A DNA stretch of 64,000 nucleotides from Chionis minor. Lineage: Eukaryota; Chordata; Aves; Charadriiformes; Chionididae. The notes beneath the pieces were generated by a model. The model searched no databases. It had not been told where the DNA came from and worked only from the letters and a program-made list of their open reading frames with translations. This document shows, piece by piece, positions 12,417 through 37,059 of this stretch. How positions within the stretch are numbered: the stretch's first letter is position 1; each line of letters starts with the position of its first letter. The stretch lies in contig VZSF01000636.1 of NCBI GenBank assembly GCA_013398295.1, forward strand, positions 372,001-436,000, read 5' to 3'. A program made the position numbers and the translations under genes.

Positions 12417-15400
12417 TAGGGCACTGAATATTACTTCATTTAACAAATGATAGTTTTAAGGGAGGAAGTTTTATCTCATTATTATGGAAAACTGGAAGCT
12501 GGCGTGACATTTTGGGTTTATGTGAATAGGTCTCAGGAATAAAAGGAAGCCAACATATATGCAGCTGAGAGCAGCGGTACTTGAAATGTGTTATTATGAA
12601 TTTTAAACTCAGTACTGTAATAACCCAGCAAGTACATAGCACTGGTACTTCATCCTTTGTTGCTCATGCAGTTTGGTGCAACCTGTGGTCCATGAACAAC
12701 AGCCCTGGAAACCCAGGACTCTAGTGGCTCTACAGACCATTAACCCCTCACGGTTCTCATTCCCAGTACAAAGATACAGGTTCATTGAGAGCGTGAAGCA
12801 ATACATTTATGGTCAGCAATGAAATCTCTCCTTTATCTAAATCAAATAATGTGTTTTTATCTCTGTTCCTCCCATTTCGCTTGCCTTTCATCCAATTCTC
12901 GACTCATTTCTCAGCTACTATTTCTGATGTCTGGTTTAAAATACGGGATTATTCAGCAAGGTGTGGCAATACCCTTGCAGGAAGGAAGATTAATCTTTTT
13001 TAATTCGCAGTGCTGGTCTGATGTGTGAGTCACAGTTTATAGTAAAGACAATACCTGAATAATAGTATAAACTTACTCATTTATTAATAACATTTAATTA
13101 CAGAGAGAGTGGGAAGTAGTGTACAAAAAATACGGTCTGTATTTCATTTCTCTTTGCATTAAAGTACACAGTAAATCAGGTTTTATTTTAATTACACTAC
13201 AGCAAGAGTTGATTTATATTTTTGTTCAGCTCTTCTTAATTTGATAACCACTCAGTTCAGAGTCGTTACTGTCAATGCTGTAACTCCCTAAATTGTTGTG
13301 TATCTAGGACTGCTGAAATGTGAAAAATCTTTGTTTTACTCTTCTGCATTAATACATGGAAATTGTTGCACATGGGACAGAAAGACATACTGCAACTCAG
13401 TACGTTATTTGCTGACTCTACCTTAGAAGGAAAATCACGTGCACTATGTGTAGGTGATTACTGTGTGCACAAACTCCGTAATTATAGCCGTCTAAACATT
13501 CTTTTCATCAAAGCAAGTATTACCCTTTCAAAATGCGTTTCTTGTCACTGTTTGGAGCATGACACTGAAACCATCAAACATCCCACCGCAGGACTGGCGC
13601 AGCACTGTACAGGGACGGTAATGGGGATGCTCAGGATCGCACAGCTGGCCCGAAGCCGGTGTACCTGACTTGATTTCTGATAGATATCCCTCAGCGCCAG
13701 GGTTAGAATAATGACCTTTGGGTCACTGGCACTAAAAATACATGGAGACCTGCCAAGCTGCGATGCGGGAAGTCAGGCATTCCCTGCCGTAGTCGAAACG
13801 TGGCAGTGAGTCACGCAGGTGGTTGACCTGGCAGCTTCCTGCCTCTGCCGCCTTGGGCGAACATTCTTCCGAACGGATCTATTCCTCAGCGCAGATTGAG
13901 CTCAGTGAAGATTACACACACTGCCAGTGGGCTTAGTTTAATCTGTACTGAGTAAACTCAACAGCTGTTGATTGTGTGATGGGAGTCTAGAGAGAGCCTT
14001 TTCTTTTGGCTGTTGTATTCGCTAAATAGATTCAAGACGTTGTTTGTAGGCTCAGTTTTGTTGCTGGACTCAAGATCGAGCTGGGGTTAGAAGCAAGGTT
14101 CAGCTATTCTGCGAACTTATTTACACACACACTGGAGGCTCAAGAGTGGTCTCAGAATTTTTGGCCAAAAGTAACAAAGATTCCAGTTATTTACCTTACC
14201 TCTATGAATTCTGGTTACGATCACGTTAATCTTAGAAGATTAGAAGTTTATGTGTCTGAATTGGACACGAAATGACAGCCCAGGAATTGGAGCACAAATA
14301 CATCCTCAAAGGACAGATAGCATGTAGCTCTGAGGCTTCCTTTTCTACTCCTAGTATTTTAAATAGAATTTTGAAGAATAAATTTTCAGGATAAAATGCC
14401 AGTTCCTCCCTAATTTAGCGCTGGCCTGAGTGAATTTCTGGTTTACTTATAAGTAATTCTCTTTCTCGTTGGTTATTAAATGTTAAGAGTTATGTCCTTG
14501 CACATAAACTGACCGGTTCCTGAATGATTCAACACCCCCTAGGACAGTACCATGCAATACAGCAGGAAAAAAGTAATCACTACTTCTTCTGTTTGAACAA
14601 ACTATGTCAAAGGAGCACACTGAGATTCTTACAAGGAGGAAAAACAGGATTTATGCCTGAATTTTGATGTTTCACGTATCAGTTTATGACCTGTGTCACC
14701 TTAGCATGTAACACCTCCTACTAGCGTGCATCAACTGGTTTTTTGTCTAATAAACACCTCCACACCTTTTTCATCTTTAATTAAACTGTGAAGTTTTTGT
14801 GTTCTGTATATATCACTGCCACCTGTATTCTGGAGTGGTTACGGGAGGTGACGCAATTTGGGGATTACCATCCTTTATTTTCCCTCTTCCACTGTGGGCA
14901 GCCTGTAGGACTCCTGAGCTCAAGTGTGTTCCCTCTCTGGCCACCGAGGAGGGGCACCTCCTTGTCCAAAGCCCTTGTTCATAGCAGGGATGAAGAGATG
15001 ATCCTTCAGCTGGTAAATCCAGGCTTTTTATTTAGATTAATCACAAGTTTAAGAAGTCCTGTACTTCTTCATGAGCTCCGTTGATCTGCAGTGTGAGCAG
15101 GCTTGCGTTGGGGGTTGACAGTTGCCCGTAGCACGGAGGTATCATCAACACTTGCTTTGAGGTTTGCAACGTGCAAATACGTGCAGCCGTGCGCGCTCAA
15201 CGGCACGGGTCGGGGTGGGTGGCAGCAGACGGTTCAAAGCTTCAGCCTCTTGTGGGTACAGAAACTCACATTAAACAATAATCTATTTAAAGGCGTTGAC
15301 AGCAGGAAAGTAAAGGCAGTGTGCTTCTTAATATACTTGAAGTCAGTTAATTAAATTACTTCAGTTTTCTTTTAGTACGCCTCAAGCAGAAACTCGATTG

Positions 15401-18173
15401 CATTTCTGCTTTTCACAATAAGGTTAGCAATTTGGCTAATTGGAAGTGCAACAGGAGATTAATTGTACCTTTTTAACTTCAAGAAAATCCTCCCTGCTCC
15501 TGGCACAGTGGTAATCACATACAAACCTACAGGATATTCACACACTTGGAAAAATCGTCGTATTATATTTCAATTAAATTCTTTCTCTTCTAAATGCTAA
15601 TGCAGCAAATCAGATGAAAATGGAAGCCCAATTCTGGAAAAACGGAATCCTTCCAACAAGGTGCAAAGCAGCACAGGAGAGGCACAGCTGAAAAGTCCTT
15701 CGTTGCTTTATTCTCTCCAGGTTCTTGAAAAATGTGATATGAGAAGATGGACTGTGTTCCAGATTGATACTAGAAGTGACAAAGACAGTCAACAAAAAAC
15801 TAGATAATCCTAAATTTGCACAGAACTGAAAGGTTGAAGATTACTATAAAGCCTGGTTGTTTAAGTGCATTACTTAAATCGTTTTTATGTGATATCTTGA
15901 TTGGCAACAAAATATTAATAACTTTTCATTGCTCTCTTAATCAGAAGCTTTCATAAGCAACATAATAATTTGTCTTGTCCTGTCTGTGAAAAACTCCGCT
16001 AATGAGTTGTCACATAGCTACTGCAAAAGAGCCATCTTAATGGTACATGTAATTAAACCATTTTTCTTGCAAGCATTTAAGATTGCTTTTAGCATAAAAA
16101 TATTATTTATCCATAAATCACCCATCCATATTATTTATCCATTAGAAGTCCCTTTGCAGCTCTACTTTTTAGAAGTCACGTCAACTTTTCTAATGCAGAA
16201 AATGACTATAATGTAGCTGAAACTGATAAGATTGTGATAGCTATAAATTGATTCCTGACTACAAATAGTGAAGTGGTTAAAATGTGTCATCTTTCAAAAT
16301 AATACACTTTTGTCCTCTAGACAAGCAGTGTGTTTTCCCAAATACATGATTATGAAAGCATTCCTCAATTTGAAAATATAATAAACTCTTCATGGAGTCG
16401 AATGTATTTATGCAGGATTTATAGGATACTGTTTCACGTTATTTGACATTATCTCCAGAGAAACATACATACATTTATAAACAAAATTTATAAATAAAAG
16501 TTTATCCTTCAGAAGCATGGCAAAAGCATGCGCAAGCAACAGAGAAGAGACTATTACCATAAGAAAACAAATGTTAAGGAATGCTGGTAGATAAGAATTT
16601 GGTGAATTACCAAGTGTAACGCAGGTAGCTATAACATAAATTCATGAGTGTCTTTCATTATTCATTTCGTATTAATCTGTACACTTTAACTCAAATCCGC
16701 ATGAGATATTGGCTCAAAAATAAGCATTTCATTACAGGTTATTGAAATACAGGTTTCTTCACGTCTGCTGATGCAGCAGGGGATTCAAGGCAGGGGAGTT
16801 AGAGCGCTTTGCAGCTGCTTCATGACTTGTCTGTCTCCTTGCTCGATGAAAAGTCAATACTTGCCCTCAAAAAGCTTGCTCCCACGAGTTAACAAAATGC
16901 AGCATGTCATTTGTTTACTGTTGTCACTTGTGCATATCAGTCAGCTCATCTTGCGCAAAGTAGGTGGAGAAATGTCCAGGAAGAAGTCCACGTGCCAAAT
17001 TCTAAAAGAAGTCTTGAATGTTCCTGCCTAGAAGACCCCCTGCACCAACTTCATGCATATTCAGTTTTGTATTACGGTGTCGAGATGTCACACAGGCTGA
17101 AAGGCAGATGGGCTGACGGTGATACAAGTCCAGGGTTGAGGGGAGAAGCTGTTCAGCATGAGGACCAAGTCCCCAGTTTGGGAAATGGCTGAGCAGCAGC
17201 TGATGGGAGGGGAGCGTGAGTCCCGCTCAGGCTCACCCGGTTCCTGTGCGTCTCCTCTGCCATTGCCTCCTGTCAGGGAAAGAGAACTCAGCTGGAGACA
17301 CCTCTGCGCTCACCCTTAGCCCTTCTTGCCTTCGGTAAGGCCACGTGAAGAGAGTCTGGGTTTTGCTGTTGGGGTTCGTGTCATCACCCAGGACCCTGGA
17401 GGCACCTGAGATACATAGGCTGAGCTTAGAGATGCAGATCCCTGCTTGGTGGAAAAGGAGTGATTTTCTTTTCCAAACAGGTTCTCCTCCTCCCTGTACA
17501 AATCTGTGTGCCTTACTCCAGCTGAATCCAAGCCTGACTCCATCTCTGCCCACCAAACCCCTGCCAGGTCCACGGCTCAAAGAGCGTGTGGAGGCGGCAG
17601 AAGTGAGTCTGGGGAGGCGCAACCACCTCCTACGTCGTTGATCGCTCATATTCCACATCTACCTGTGCACCCGGGGAGATTCACCTCCCGGTACATCTCA
17701 TGGCTCTAACATGATCGGGGCCCACCTGCCTTGATACACGTTCACACGTGTTCATTTAAATGTCAATTTTTCCACGTGTAATATTTGAAACCCCCCAAAA
17801 TTGCCAACCTTTAAAGTGCAAGTCACTTGGATTGGATTTCTCATTAAAACAGGCAGTACGAAGGCAATATGTTCCTGTTGATGTTTTTAATATAGTTTCA
17901 GTGTTAAATAATAAAAAGATCATGTGTGAATAACCCCACTTAATACCCTGCTAATAGAAATCAGGCCGTTAAAATGATCAAACCCTGTGTCATCCTGGAT
18001 GCTGCGGTAATACAGTGATGGGCGTAAATTACAGGAAGTTGCATGTTTAAAGCCAAGTTTTTTCTCTTTCAAATCAAAGTTTAAGAAATTGCACAGTGCT
18101 TATATTATATTAGGTCTTTGCAGGCTCTAAAATAGAGGTTGAGTGGAAAATTAATACTTAGAATATTTTCAGA

Positions 18174-18193
18174 ATATATATATATATATATAA
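18174..18193. repeat. (AT)10 microsatellite
   Basis: Twenty uninterrupted bases of alternating A and T within the 13-kb intron. It is a likely length-polymorphic site and has no visible function. Confidence 0.9.
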
Positions 18194-19060
18194 CTATCTC
18201 ACTTGGCTATAATGAAGATCACAGAACTTGTATCCACTTGTGCCTTCAGCAGAATAGCTCGTTTTTGAGTCCCAGACCAAAGTTTGTAGGTGGTAATTGC
18301 AAACGCAGAAGTACCTTCATGGAGATAATAGAGTTGTTCACCTGGTCCTAAATACCCCGTGGAGTTTAAGGCTTCACCTTCCTAAACATCGCAGTTTTGT
18401 GGAGGAAGACGTTACTCTTGGCAGCCTGGGGTGGTTTTGTTTTGCTTGCATTTTTTGGAGATGTATAGGGCGCATCCCTTGTGAAATTTTTGAGAAACCT
18501 GAGATGTTAGATGCAACTTTCCTGTAGATGAATTGCGTGCACTCCATCTGGGTGTTATAACAGAAAAGCAGAATTATGAATACAGCGTGAATCTTCTAAA
18601 AATGAGCAAGAAGAAAGGAGCGAGCCCATCTGCTGTGAATTATTAAGGTAACTAGACTGGCATGCTTAAAAAAATGCATTAGAAAAAAATTGAGAATGAG
18701 ATGAATTATGACTCTCTGAAATCAGTTACACTCTCCCCTACGTGCTCTGACTGTTGGAACTGATAATCGAATTACAGACCAAAATCCATGGATCCCAGTT
18801 ATCTACCTCTGTGCTGTAGGGAGAAAGTTGGAGTTTATGAATATAATTTTCTCCCAGGATTGGTACTTACCTGTTCAGTCATGGGCTTTATATTTTTCTG
18901 AACTTTCCAGTAGATCCAATTAATAGAAGCTTTTCACTAAATTCCTACTATGCTAATTCCTCCCTTCCAGCAGCTCCAGCAGGATGACCTAACGTTAATT
19001 TTCCTTGTTGTATTGTCTCTGAGTTTCTCAGGATATAAAAGCCATCTAGATATTATTGTT

Positions 19061-19129
19061 CTTATTTATTTCATATTTATTTTTATTCATATTTTTATTC
19101 ATATATTTATTTTTATTTCATATTCTTAT
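19061..19129. repeat. AT-rich degenerate tandem repeat
   Basis: Irregular repeats of TATTTATT, TTCATAT and TTTTATTC-type units cover about 70 bases. The tract is bracketed by two copies of the palindrome ATCTAGAT (19044-19051 and 19128-19135). Confidence 0.7.
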
Positions 19130-22110
19130 CTAGATGATAATTGCACAACTATCTAAAAAGTTCATTCCTGTATGTTGAAACCAAAAACTTTTTTGGCTCA
19201 CCAGCAAAGTCTTATGTTGTGCTGAATTCTTTGAGCAGAAAAACAAGAAAAGATAAATTAATACCCCATCAGACTGTGTTTGCAATAGTTTTCTGGCATT
19301 TGCTTAAGGCTGAATTTTTCTCCATGTAAATTACTAAAGTGATAGCATGTGTAAAACCAAGAACAAATAATATTAATGAAGCATAAGTTCTCAGCTTGTC
19401 TCTGGAAATGAATTATTAAAAGCACCAAAGAAAGTGATTTAAGAGCCCATGACTAATTTAGTTTTTATTATTTTTATATGAATCACTCATGAATCTATTG
19501 TAAAAAAGATCAGAGACATTTGATTAGTGAGGAGAAATCATTTTCAAAGTGATAGCCATTGTTGTAGATTTTGCATAATAATAATCTCATTAAACGCTTG
19601 GGTACATTTTGTTTTAAAATCCCGTAAACATCATCAGAGAGAGATTTCTAGGACTCTGAAGATCAGGCAAGCTCTTTAAATGTGAACTAGTTAATGCATT
19701 TTTGTTGCTGTGCTGGTTACTATGAAATTGTGATGGCGTTTCTCTTCGGCTAGCGGGAAACCAGTGACGCCAGCTAGCCCCAGTGCCAGGACTGGTTTGG
19801 TCCATATGCGCTGAAACCACATGGGGAAGGTTCCCAGCTTCCCTGGGCTTGGCAGGAAGGGCTGAGAGGGAAGGGTTTAAAAGTGAAGCGAATTATTATT
19901 ATTATTGTTTATAAAGAAATGCTGGCAACCGCTGGGATTCTCCTAAGAGAAGAAACCAGTGGGCGAGCTCCATTCCCTCTGTCGCTATTCCTGCTGTGAA
20001 CGCTTTTAAATCAGTGTGGTGAGGGGGTATCAGCTGTCTTTGGGACTCACCCCCAGGTCTATTAGGAGCATTCTGCATCTAACTGGGGTGGTTTAAAATC
20101 CCTGGGTAGGTTTAAAATTGCCTGGAGCGGGCAGCAATGGTGTACCCCGCCGTCCCTGCGGCGTGACGTGTGCCTGCATCTGGTTTTGTGTCACTGGGAC
20201 TTGTTCTTCTGGTCTTTCTTCCTGTTTATAGCTATAAGGCAAGTATATTTTTCTCCAGTAACTGGAAGTTACCCTAAAAAATAAGCCTGAATCTGCTCGA
20301 TGTTAATTCCCTTTCAGACTTCCTGGAAAACAAGCTATCCTCTTCGACCTTTAAGCAAACCTTTCAAAGGGTTTTAAATATGTTTCCATTCTGGAACAAC
20401 CCTACGATGTGTTAGAAAGCTTCATGAAAAAGCATCTGAAATGGGCAAAAAAAGGTGGGCAGCTGGTGCCCCACAGCCTCCAGCATCACCCTCGGCAGCC
20501 CCGGGTTAATGTGGGTTCCTCTTCGCCGGCTGCGTTCCCCAGTGTCAGAGCAGGAGATTTGTGGCATTGCAATCACATATTGGATTTCACTTCAGACAGA
20601 ATGTGAACGAGATTTACAAGCAATATGCAATGTTTTACACATTTCTAAGCGCCGTGTCTCCGAGCCGCGGCAGATTGCATGACCAGGGAACGCATTAGAA
20701 GGGAGGAATGGGATAAATAAATGTGAAAAATTTTCTGTTTGGAGAGACCGATGCCTTGGGTAATCAGTAGCGATGGAAAGGAAATACAATACCAAAAAAA
20801 AAGTACATATCCATTTTCTAGGATCTACTTTGTTATTTTTTGGAATTGACTGAGTACAGTCGCAACTTTTTTATTTTTCAGATTACTGAGCTGTTATCGA
20901 TTTAAAATGCAGGGTCGTGCCTTTTTTTAATCTTGAAAAGTTAAGACATATTCTGAGGTCACTTAATCAGTTCTTTATTTGAAGGGTAACTGCAAGACAT
21001 GAAAGAAGCTCATGAAGGGCAGAGAACTTTTTATTTGAATAAGGGAGAGAAAACATGAGATAAACTGCCAGAGAAGTCAATTTATCATCTGCCACTAGTC
21101 GACCTTATCAATTATGAGAAATTATAAGCGTAGCTTGCTGAATTTTTTTTTTGCCAGAACCTGTAACATTGTTGTGTAATGAAATTCATAAAATAGAGGT
21201 GACGAACACCTTATCCTTATCTGACCACTTTGATGCAAGGCTCATCAGTTTGTGGGGTCAGAATGGTTTCTGCCTTTTGTTCATACGTTTTCATCAATTC
21301 TATTTCTTCCGCTTCACAAGAAAATTCACCTTCTCTGGTAAAGGAGGAAAACCATGTCCCAGAAGTTACTTTCTTGCCTTTCTCCTGGTTGCCTATCCTT
21401 TTTCATCGGACAATACATGAAAATGCCTTTTCAGTTCACCATTGGGCATTGATGTGGGTAGGATGGGGCAGTCCCAGCTCCTGGGCGGGTGCAGCGCTTG
21501 CTGCAGCTCCTGGACAGCCCTGAGATACTCTACTTTAAAGGTCAGATGGTTTTAGGGAGAAAAGAATTAAGTTCCATCATTTTTGTAGGTGTTTATGGTT
21601 CCCTTTGACTGCTTTCAGGCTCGCGGCAACTTGGAAACGTGGCTTTGCAAGCAAAAGCCATCTGGAAAATCAAAGCGCATGAAATGTTTCCTCTGCCTTT
21701 TTCCAGCGTGAATTCTTCCCGTTCCCTCTGCCCACCCCATCCTCTCCCCTACCAGTTCTCCCAGCAAGCTTACGTGTGCGTGTTTGGTTGGCGGGATGGA
21801 GCTCAGAACTGGAGTCTCTGAAAATGTCTTGATGCTAAACAGTCTCTGAGAACTTGTGTTCGATGAGCTCCCACTTGCCTGATACACGTTCTTGAGAGGC
21901 AAGAAGGTCCCTATTGACCTGCAGTTCCTCCTCAGCTTTATAAAATTGTGTGCAGGGCTATGGTGCTAAACCTGTCGAGGACCAGCGAACCCAAACAGCA
22001 GCTAAGCACACCGCGAGTGTTAACTTGCATCCCAGTTAGTACAGTGGCAGTGGCACCAGACTCACCCGGGCAGCTCCCGAGAGCTCCCAAAGGCGGTGCG
22101 GTGTGGAGGC

Positions 22111-22432
22111 GTGCGGGAAAGGAGGTTGTGGTGAGGTGGGTGTCCATCTCTTCTGAGTAATAAGCAATATGACAAGAGGAAATGGCCTCAAGTTGTGCCA
22201 GGGGAGGTTTAGGATGGATATTGGGAACAATTTCTTCCCCAAAAGGGTCATCGAGCACTGGCAGAGGCTGCCCAGGGCAGTGGTGGAGTCGCCATCCCTG
22301 GAGGTGTTTCCCAGCCGGGCAGACGTGGTGCTGAGGGACATGGGTTAGTGCTAACTTGGCAGTGCTGGGTTAACGTTTGGACTTGCTGATCTTAAAGGTC
22401 TCTTCCAACCAAAACGATTCTATGATTTTATG
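22111..22432 (+). mobile_element. CR1 LINE 3' fragment
   Basis: A + strand CR1 copy with GACAAGAGGAAATGGCCTCA, GGCTGCCCAGGGCAGTGGTG and the variant GGAGGTGTTTCCCAGCCGGG. It continues with CGTGGTGCTGAGGGACATGG, TCTCTTCCAACCAAAACGAT and a terminal TCTATGATTTTATGA. It shares the diagnostic GTTTCCCAGCCGGG with the copy at 57596. Confidence 0.92.
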
Positions 22433-25400
22433 AAATAGCCCAAATACCAGGGCTTCCCGCTGCCTGCCTGGGAAGGCTTCCCACTGCGCTGCAGGACTCC
22501 GGGCCGGGATGAGTGTAAGATGTGAAGTTAGAGGCTATTAAGAAATCAAAGACTCATCATTTCCGAATGCTCTAGGGCCTGGGGTTTTACAGCGCTTCCA
22601 AATATACCCTTATAAAATACACACAGAGAGTGCTTGTGCATAAGAATGTATGCGTATATATAAAACATAACTGCCAAATCCTAATGTACTAATTATATCC
22701 ACAGGGAAACGTAAGGAGACACCGTGAGCTGCAATAAATAAACACACCGAAAGAGTCATTAATTTGTTGGAGAATTCACTACTTGTTTTTGTGGCAACAA
22801 AAAGTTCAGTATTGAACCTAAATTTCATAATCATGTTTTTCTTCCCGCATCTAATACTGGTCATTCTTAATACTGTGGTACTCTTATGTGGATTTACTGT
22901 GTGTGTGCAAGTTCTAATACAGGGCAGATAATTTCCTTCTGTGCCTGACAGGAATGATACGGTGTTAACCTAGATCCTATTTGATAACCTGCTTTAACTG
23001 CTAGAAGTCAGAAAATAGTTTTTAAAAGTCATAAACCATGCTTTTACCAATATAAGCTTCTCTTTACAAGAAAAATGCATTTGGAGAGGAAGAGGATAAT
23101 ACTGTAATCTTGCATCAGTTTGTTTTTGCAAGGGTCTCTACTTATATTAATACATTTGTATGCATTGGAAAAAACAGATTGTCCATAAAAAGACAATTAC
23201 AGAGCACAAACCAAGCATTCATATTATTTTTCTGAGATATCTTAAAGGAAGCAACGTGCTTAAAACAGAGATTTTATTGTCCTGTTTTTCCACAACTCCT
23301 TATAAATCATTCCATAAAAGTAGCCATCCTGCTTTTATTGATCTAAACTCTTATTTGAGTTGCTTTGGGATTAACTTTAAAAACTGTTATTGAGTCCCCC
23401 TCCACCGCAAGCATTTTCTCTGTCTCATGCAAATATCATTTGAAAAGGGTTGATATCTTTTCTATTTGCAGTTACTCATGCATCTTTGCTTTCCAGCAGG
23501 AAAGATCTAGCTGACCAGAAGACAGGAAAATGCTTGAAATGGGAAGTTTGGAGTAGATATTTGTAATAATGTATTGCGTAGCTTAAGCAGCTTATTCTGT
23601 AGTCTGGATGCCAAATCTGTCTGACAGACAGGGTGGCAGTAGAATCTGAGATGTTTTGGATTATTGATAATGAATTTCAGTATCGTCTATGGATTCACTC
23701 TTATTCTTTATAATTATCTGGGCATTTGCACGCGGGGGCAGCGCACGCATTAGGGTAGGAGACAGCAGAACCAGGGGGGTTATGTTTGTCCCCTCTCAGG
23801 TCAAGGTCTGGGCTTTGGGAAGAGTTGTCATCCTGCCTGTAAACTCTGTCTTTCGTGGTGCTCAGTCTCAATGTGCCTCGTAACGTGTCTAAAAAGTAGG
23901 CAAGTTCCCAAACTTCCAGTCTCCCCTGCCAGTGCTGGCCTGCCGCTGAGAGGAGAGGCATGAAGACATTTCTGTGGTGCCAGACAGAAGTTGTTGGAGA
24001 AGGTTCAAGAGCCAGCAGAAGCAGGGCCAGATCGATCCTATACTGCAAGAGATGGGCTACTTTATAGTCTTCTTTAAGCGTGCCAGCTGGCATTGCAGGC
24101 CTGCCACAGGACCACAGCTTCCTTTGGAGAAGGTTCAAAGTGTCATGGCTGGAAAGGAAACTTGAACGCAGATGCACCCTAAAGAGGCAGAAAATGTGAG
24201 ATATAAGGAGCCTCAAATGGTTTTGGTTTAGAAAGCTCCGATGATCAAACAACTCCTGCTCATAATTTCAGAGCACCTGGCGGGGGGGTTGGCAGTAACA
24301 GCATGGATGGGGATGGTCCTGTAGCATTGGATCTGGGAAAGGGAGCGGCATCGGCACCTCTGTGCCTGGATTCCCTTTCTCCCTCAGAAAGAAACTGGGA
24401 CCAGAGTTCATGATGCCCAACCAGCAGAGCAGATTTGCTCTGCCTGTTTTATCCCGTCCACGCTGGTAGGTTCCAGCAAGTCGTGCTGGAAGATGCTGGC
24501 TCCGAGTTCTCACCTCCTCACTGCGCTCCAGTGCATTTCCATTCCTCTCCTGGTGGCCATGCTGGGTGAGGGTGGCAGCAGGCATGGCTTTATGGGGGGC
24601 TTTCCCTTGGCTGCAGGCCGGCTTTCCACCTACGCGTCGGGAATTTGAAAAAATATCTTTGGTTTTTCACGAGCAAAACCACTCTTCAACACTCACCCTG
24701 TTGGACTGGGTTTGAGCCACCCTGATTCCGAGTTGAGCTTTCCCATACTTTCGCAGTGAAATTCTGCAGAGAGTTTGGTTTAGTGTGCTTCACACATGGA
24801 GCTAATTAAAGACAAATCGTTCTTTAAGCTCATGAACAGTTTTTTAAATCTGTCCTTCTGGGTTTGCATAGAAGCACAAGCATTCCGGAGCTGCATAAGT
24901 CTGAATGTTAATGGAGTAACAAAAGAAGCTGCTTCTTTTGTTTGTATGCCCCTCAGTGCTGTGGTTCTGTTAACTGTAATTTGAAATAAATTCCTAAGCG
25001 GGGCACTTTAACAACGTATCCAAGTGCCAAAACCTCTCTACTAACTCATTTTCTCCCCATCTATAATCAAAAATTGAAGCCATGCAAGAGCAGATCTAGG
25101 AAGATGAAGGGGATAAAGAAAGATACTTGTCAAATAGTTGCAGATCAAAACAAGTTTGCTTGAGAAAATGCTTTTTGTCGCCTTCCTTGTCTCCTGCCCA
25201 GGATATTGTCTGAGATAAGTGACAGCTTCAGTTCTTTCTCATCAAGTCTCAAGGTTACAGTGCATTTTCTAAGAATGGGCATAGATAACGTAAACCTTAA
25301 CCCACCCAGAAGTTAGCATTTTATGCATCTCAGGTTAACGGGTAGATACTAAATGCTCCCATAAATTAAACAGCTGGAGATCGCTATCTTTTTTATGTGC

Positions 25401-25625
25401 GAAGAGCACCTTGTTAGCAACCAGCACAAAAGTTCATGTTCTCAGACGAGTTTCTTTGCCTTACTCTTAAATTGCCGCTCATTTTCTCCCTGCATGTTGA
25501 TTTATGAACTTTAAAACTTAACTGTTCAAAATTCAAGCTGTGTTCCCAAGCTGTGATGCTCTCGAAACCCCTGAACAGGTAGTCTCCCTTCATGTGGTGT
25601 TTAAAATGCTGTTACTAAATAATAA

Positions 25626-36232
<10,607 letters not shown>

Positions 36233-36259
36233 TTGCAAACATACTGTGGCGAGAGGAAG
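36233..36259 (+). CDS. FSTL4: FSTL4 27-nt microexon (L-ANILWREE-G)
   Basis: This exon is only 27 nt long, too short for simple ORF detection. It follows GCTGCAG and ends at AAG before GTACTG. The two first bases complete a leucine codon, the eight full codons read ANILWREE, and the last base opens a glycine codon. The peptide LANILWREEG is conserved at this place in both FSTL4 and FSTL5, linking Ig domain 2 to the C-terminal domain. Both borders are phase 1 and 27 is 3n, so inclusion or skipping leaves the frame open; skipping would join C to GC as an arginine codon. The donor is weak, as it lacks the usual A and G at intron positions 4 and 5. Confidence 0.93.
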
Positions 36260-37059
36260 GTACTGCAGTAAAGTTCTTTTGTCGTAGTGATAATGTGCTT
36301 GTCTGCTTTAATAATTCCATGATGGGCCATTCTCCACTGACTTGCCACTAACTCTATCAACTTTCACAGTTACCGGATTAAGTACAGACCAGACATTTAA
36401 AAGCTAAATTATTTGAATAAGAGATGTCACTCTCATCATATAAATCGTACCTATAACCTTTTACATTTTCCCACTATGAAATAATAGATAACCCTAAAAT
36501 ATATAAAAATGTGACTTTTGTGTAAACTGCCACCAATGTGAGTAGCCTGAGATTCTCAAGCTGCATTAATAATTGTGCGTGCGTGTCAGAAGTGCTCCCG
36601 AATTACCATAATTGAACAAGTAAGGCATAAATTCAATACTCTGCATTTTTAAGCAGGCAATTCAAGCCCTTCCTCCTCAGTAGCACATATTGATGTTTAC
36701 TAGGTGAGTAACAAAAATTGAGTTCTTGACTGTTAGGGGAAAACAAAAAAAACACCCCACAACAGGTTTTGCTTCCCTCTGTCTTTAAATCGATGCAGGG
36801 TAAAGGTTGCCCCATTTCTCTTTGGTTTAACTGGCAGTTCAGATCTCTAGTTTGATCAAATTTATACTGTGCCCTGTGCAAGGTCAGCATCTGTGTATCT
36901 TGGAAGCCAAATTAGGACAAACCCCCATCCTAAACAGCTAATTGACTCAAAGATGTTATGGAGGCACTTGAAGTGAAAACTTATTTGATTTTGTGAGCGT
37001 TTGTGCTGTCATAATTTCCAAAATGCACAGTAAGACGCATCCTGCAAAGGCCCAAGGAG

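Noticed and set aside
23701..24252. 183-codon minus-strand ORF inside the 13-kb intron
   Set aside because: No recognisable domain, low-complexity composition, and no splice or promoter support; it looks like a chance opening.
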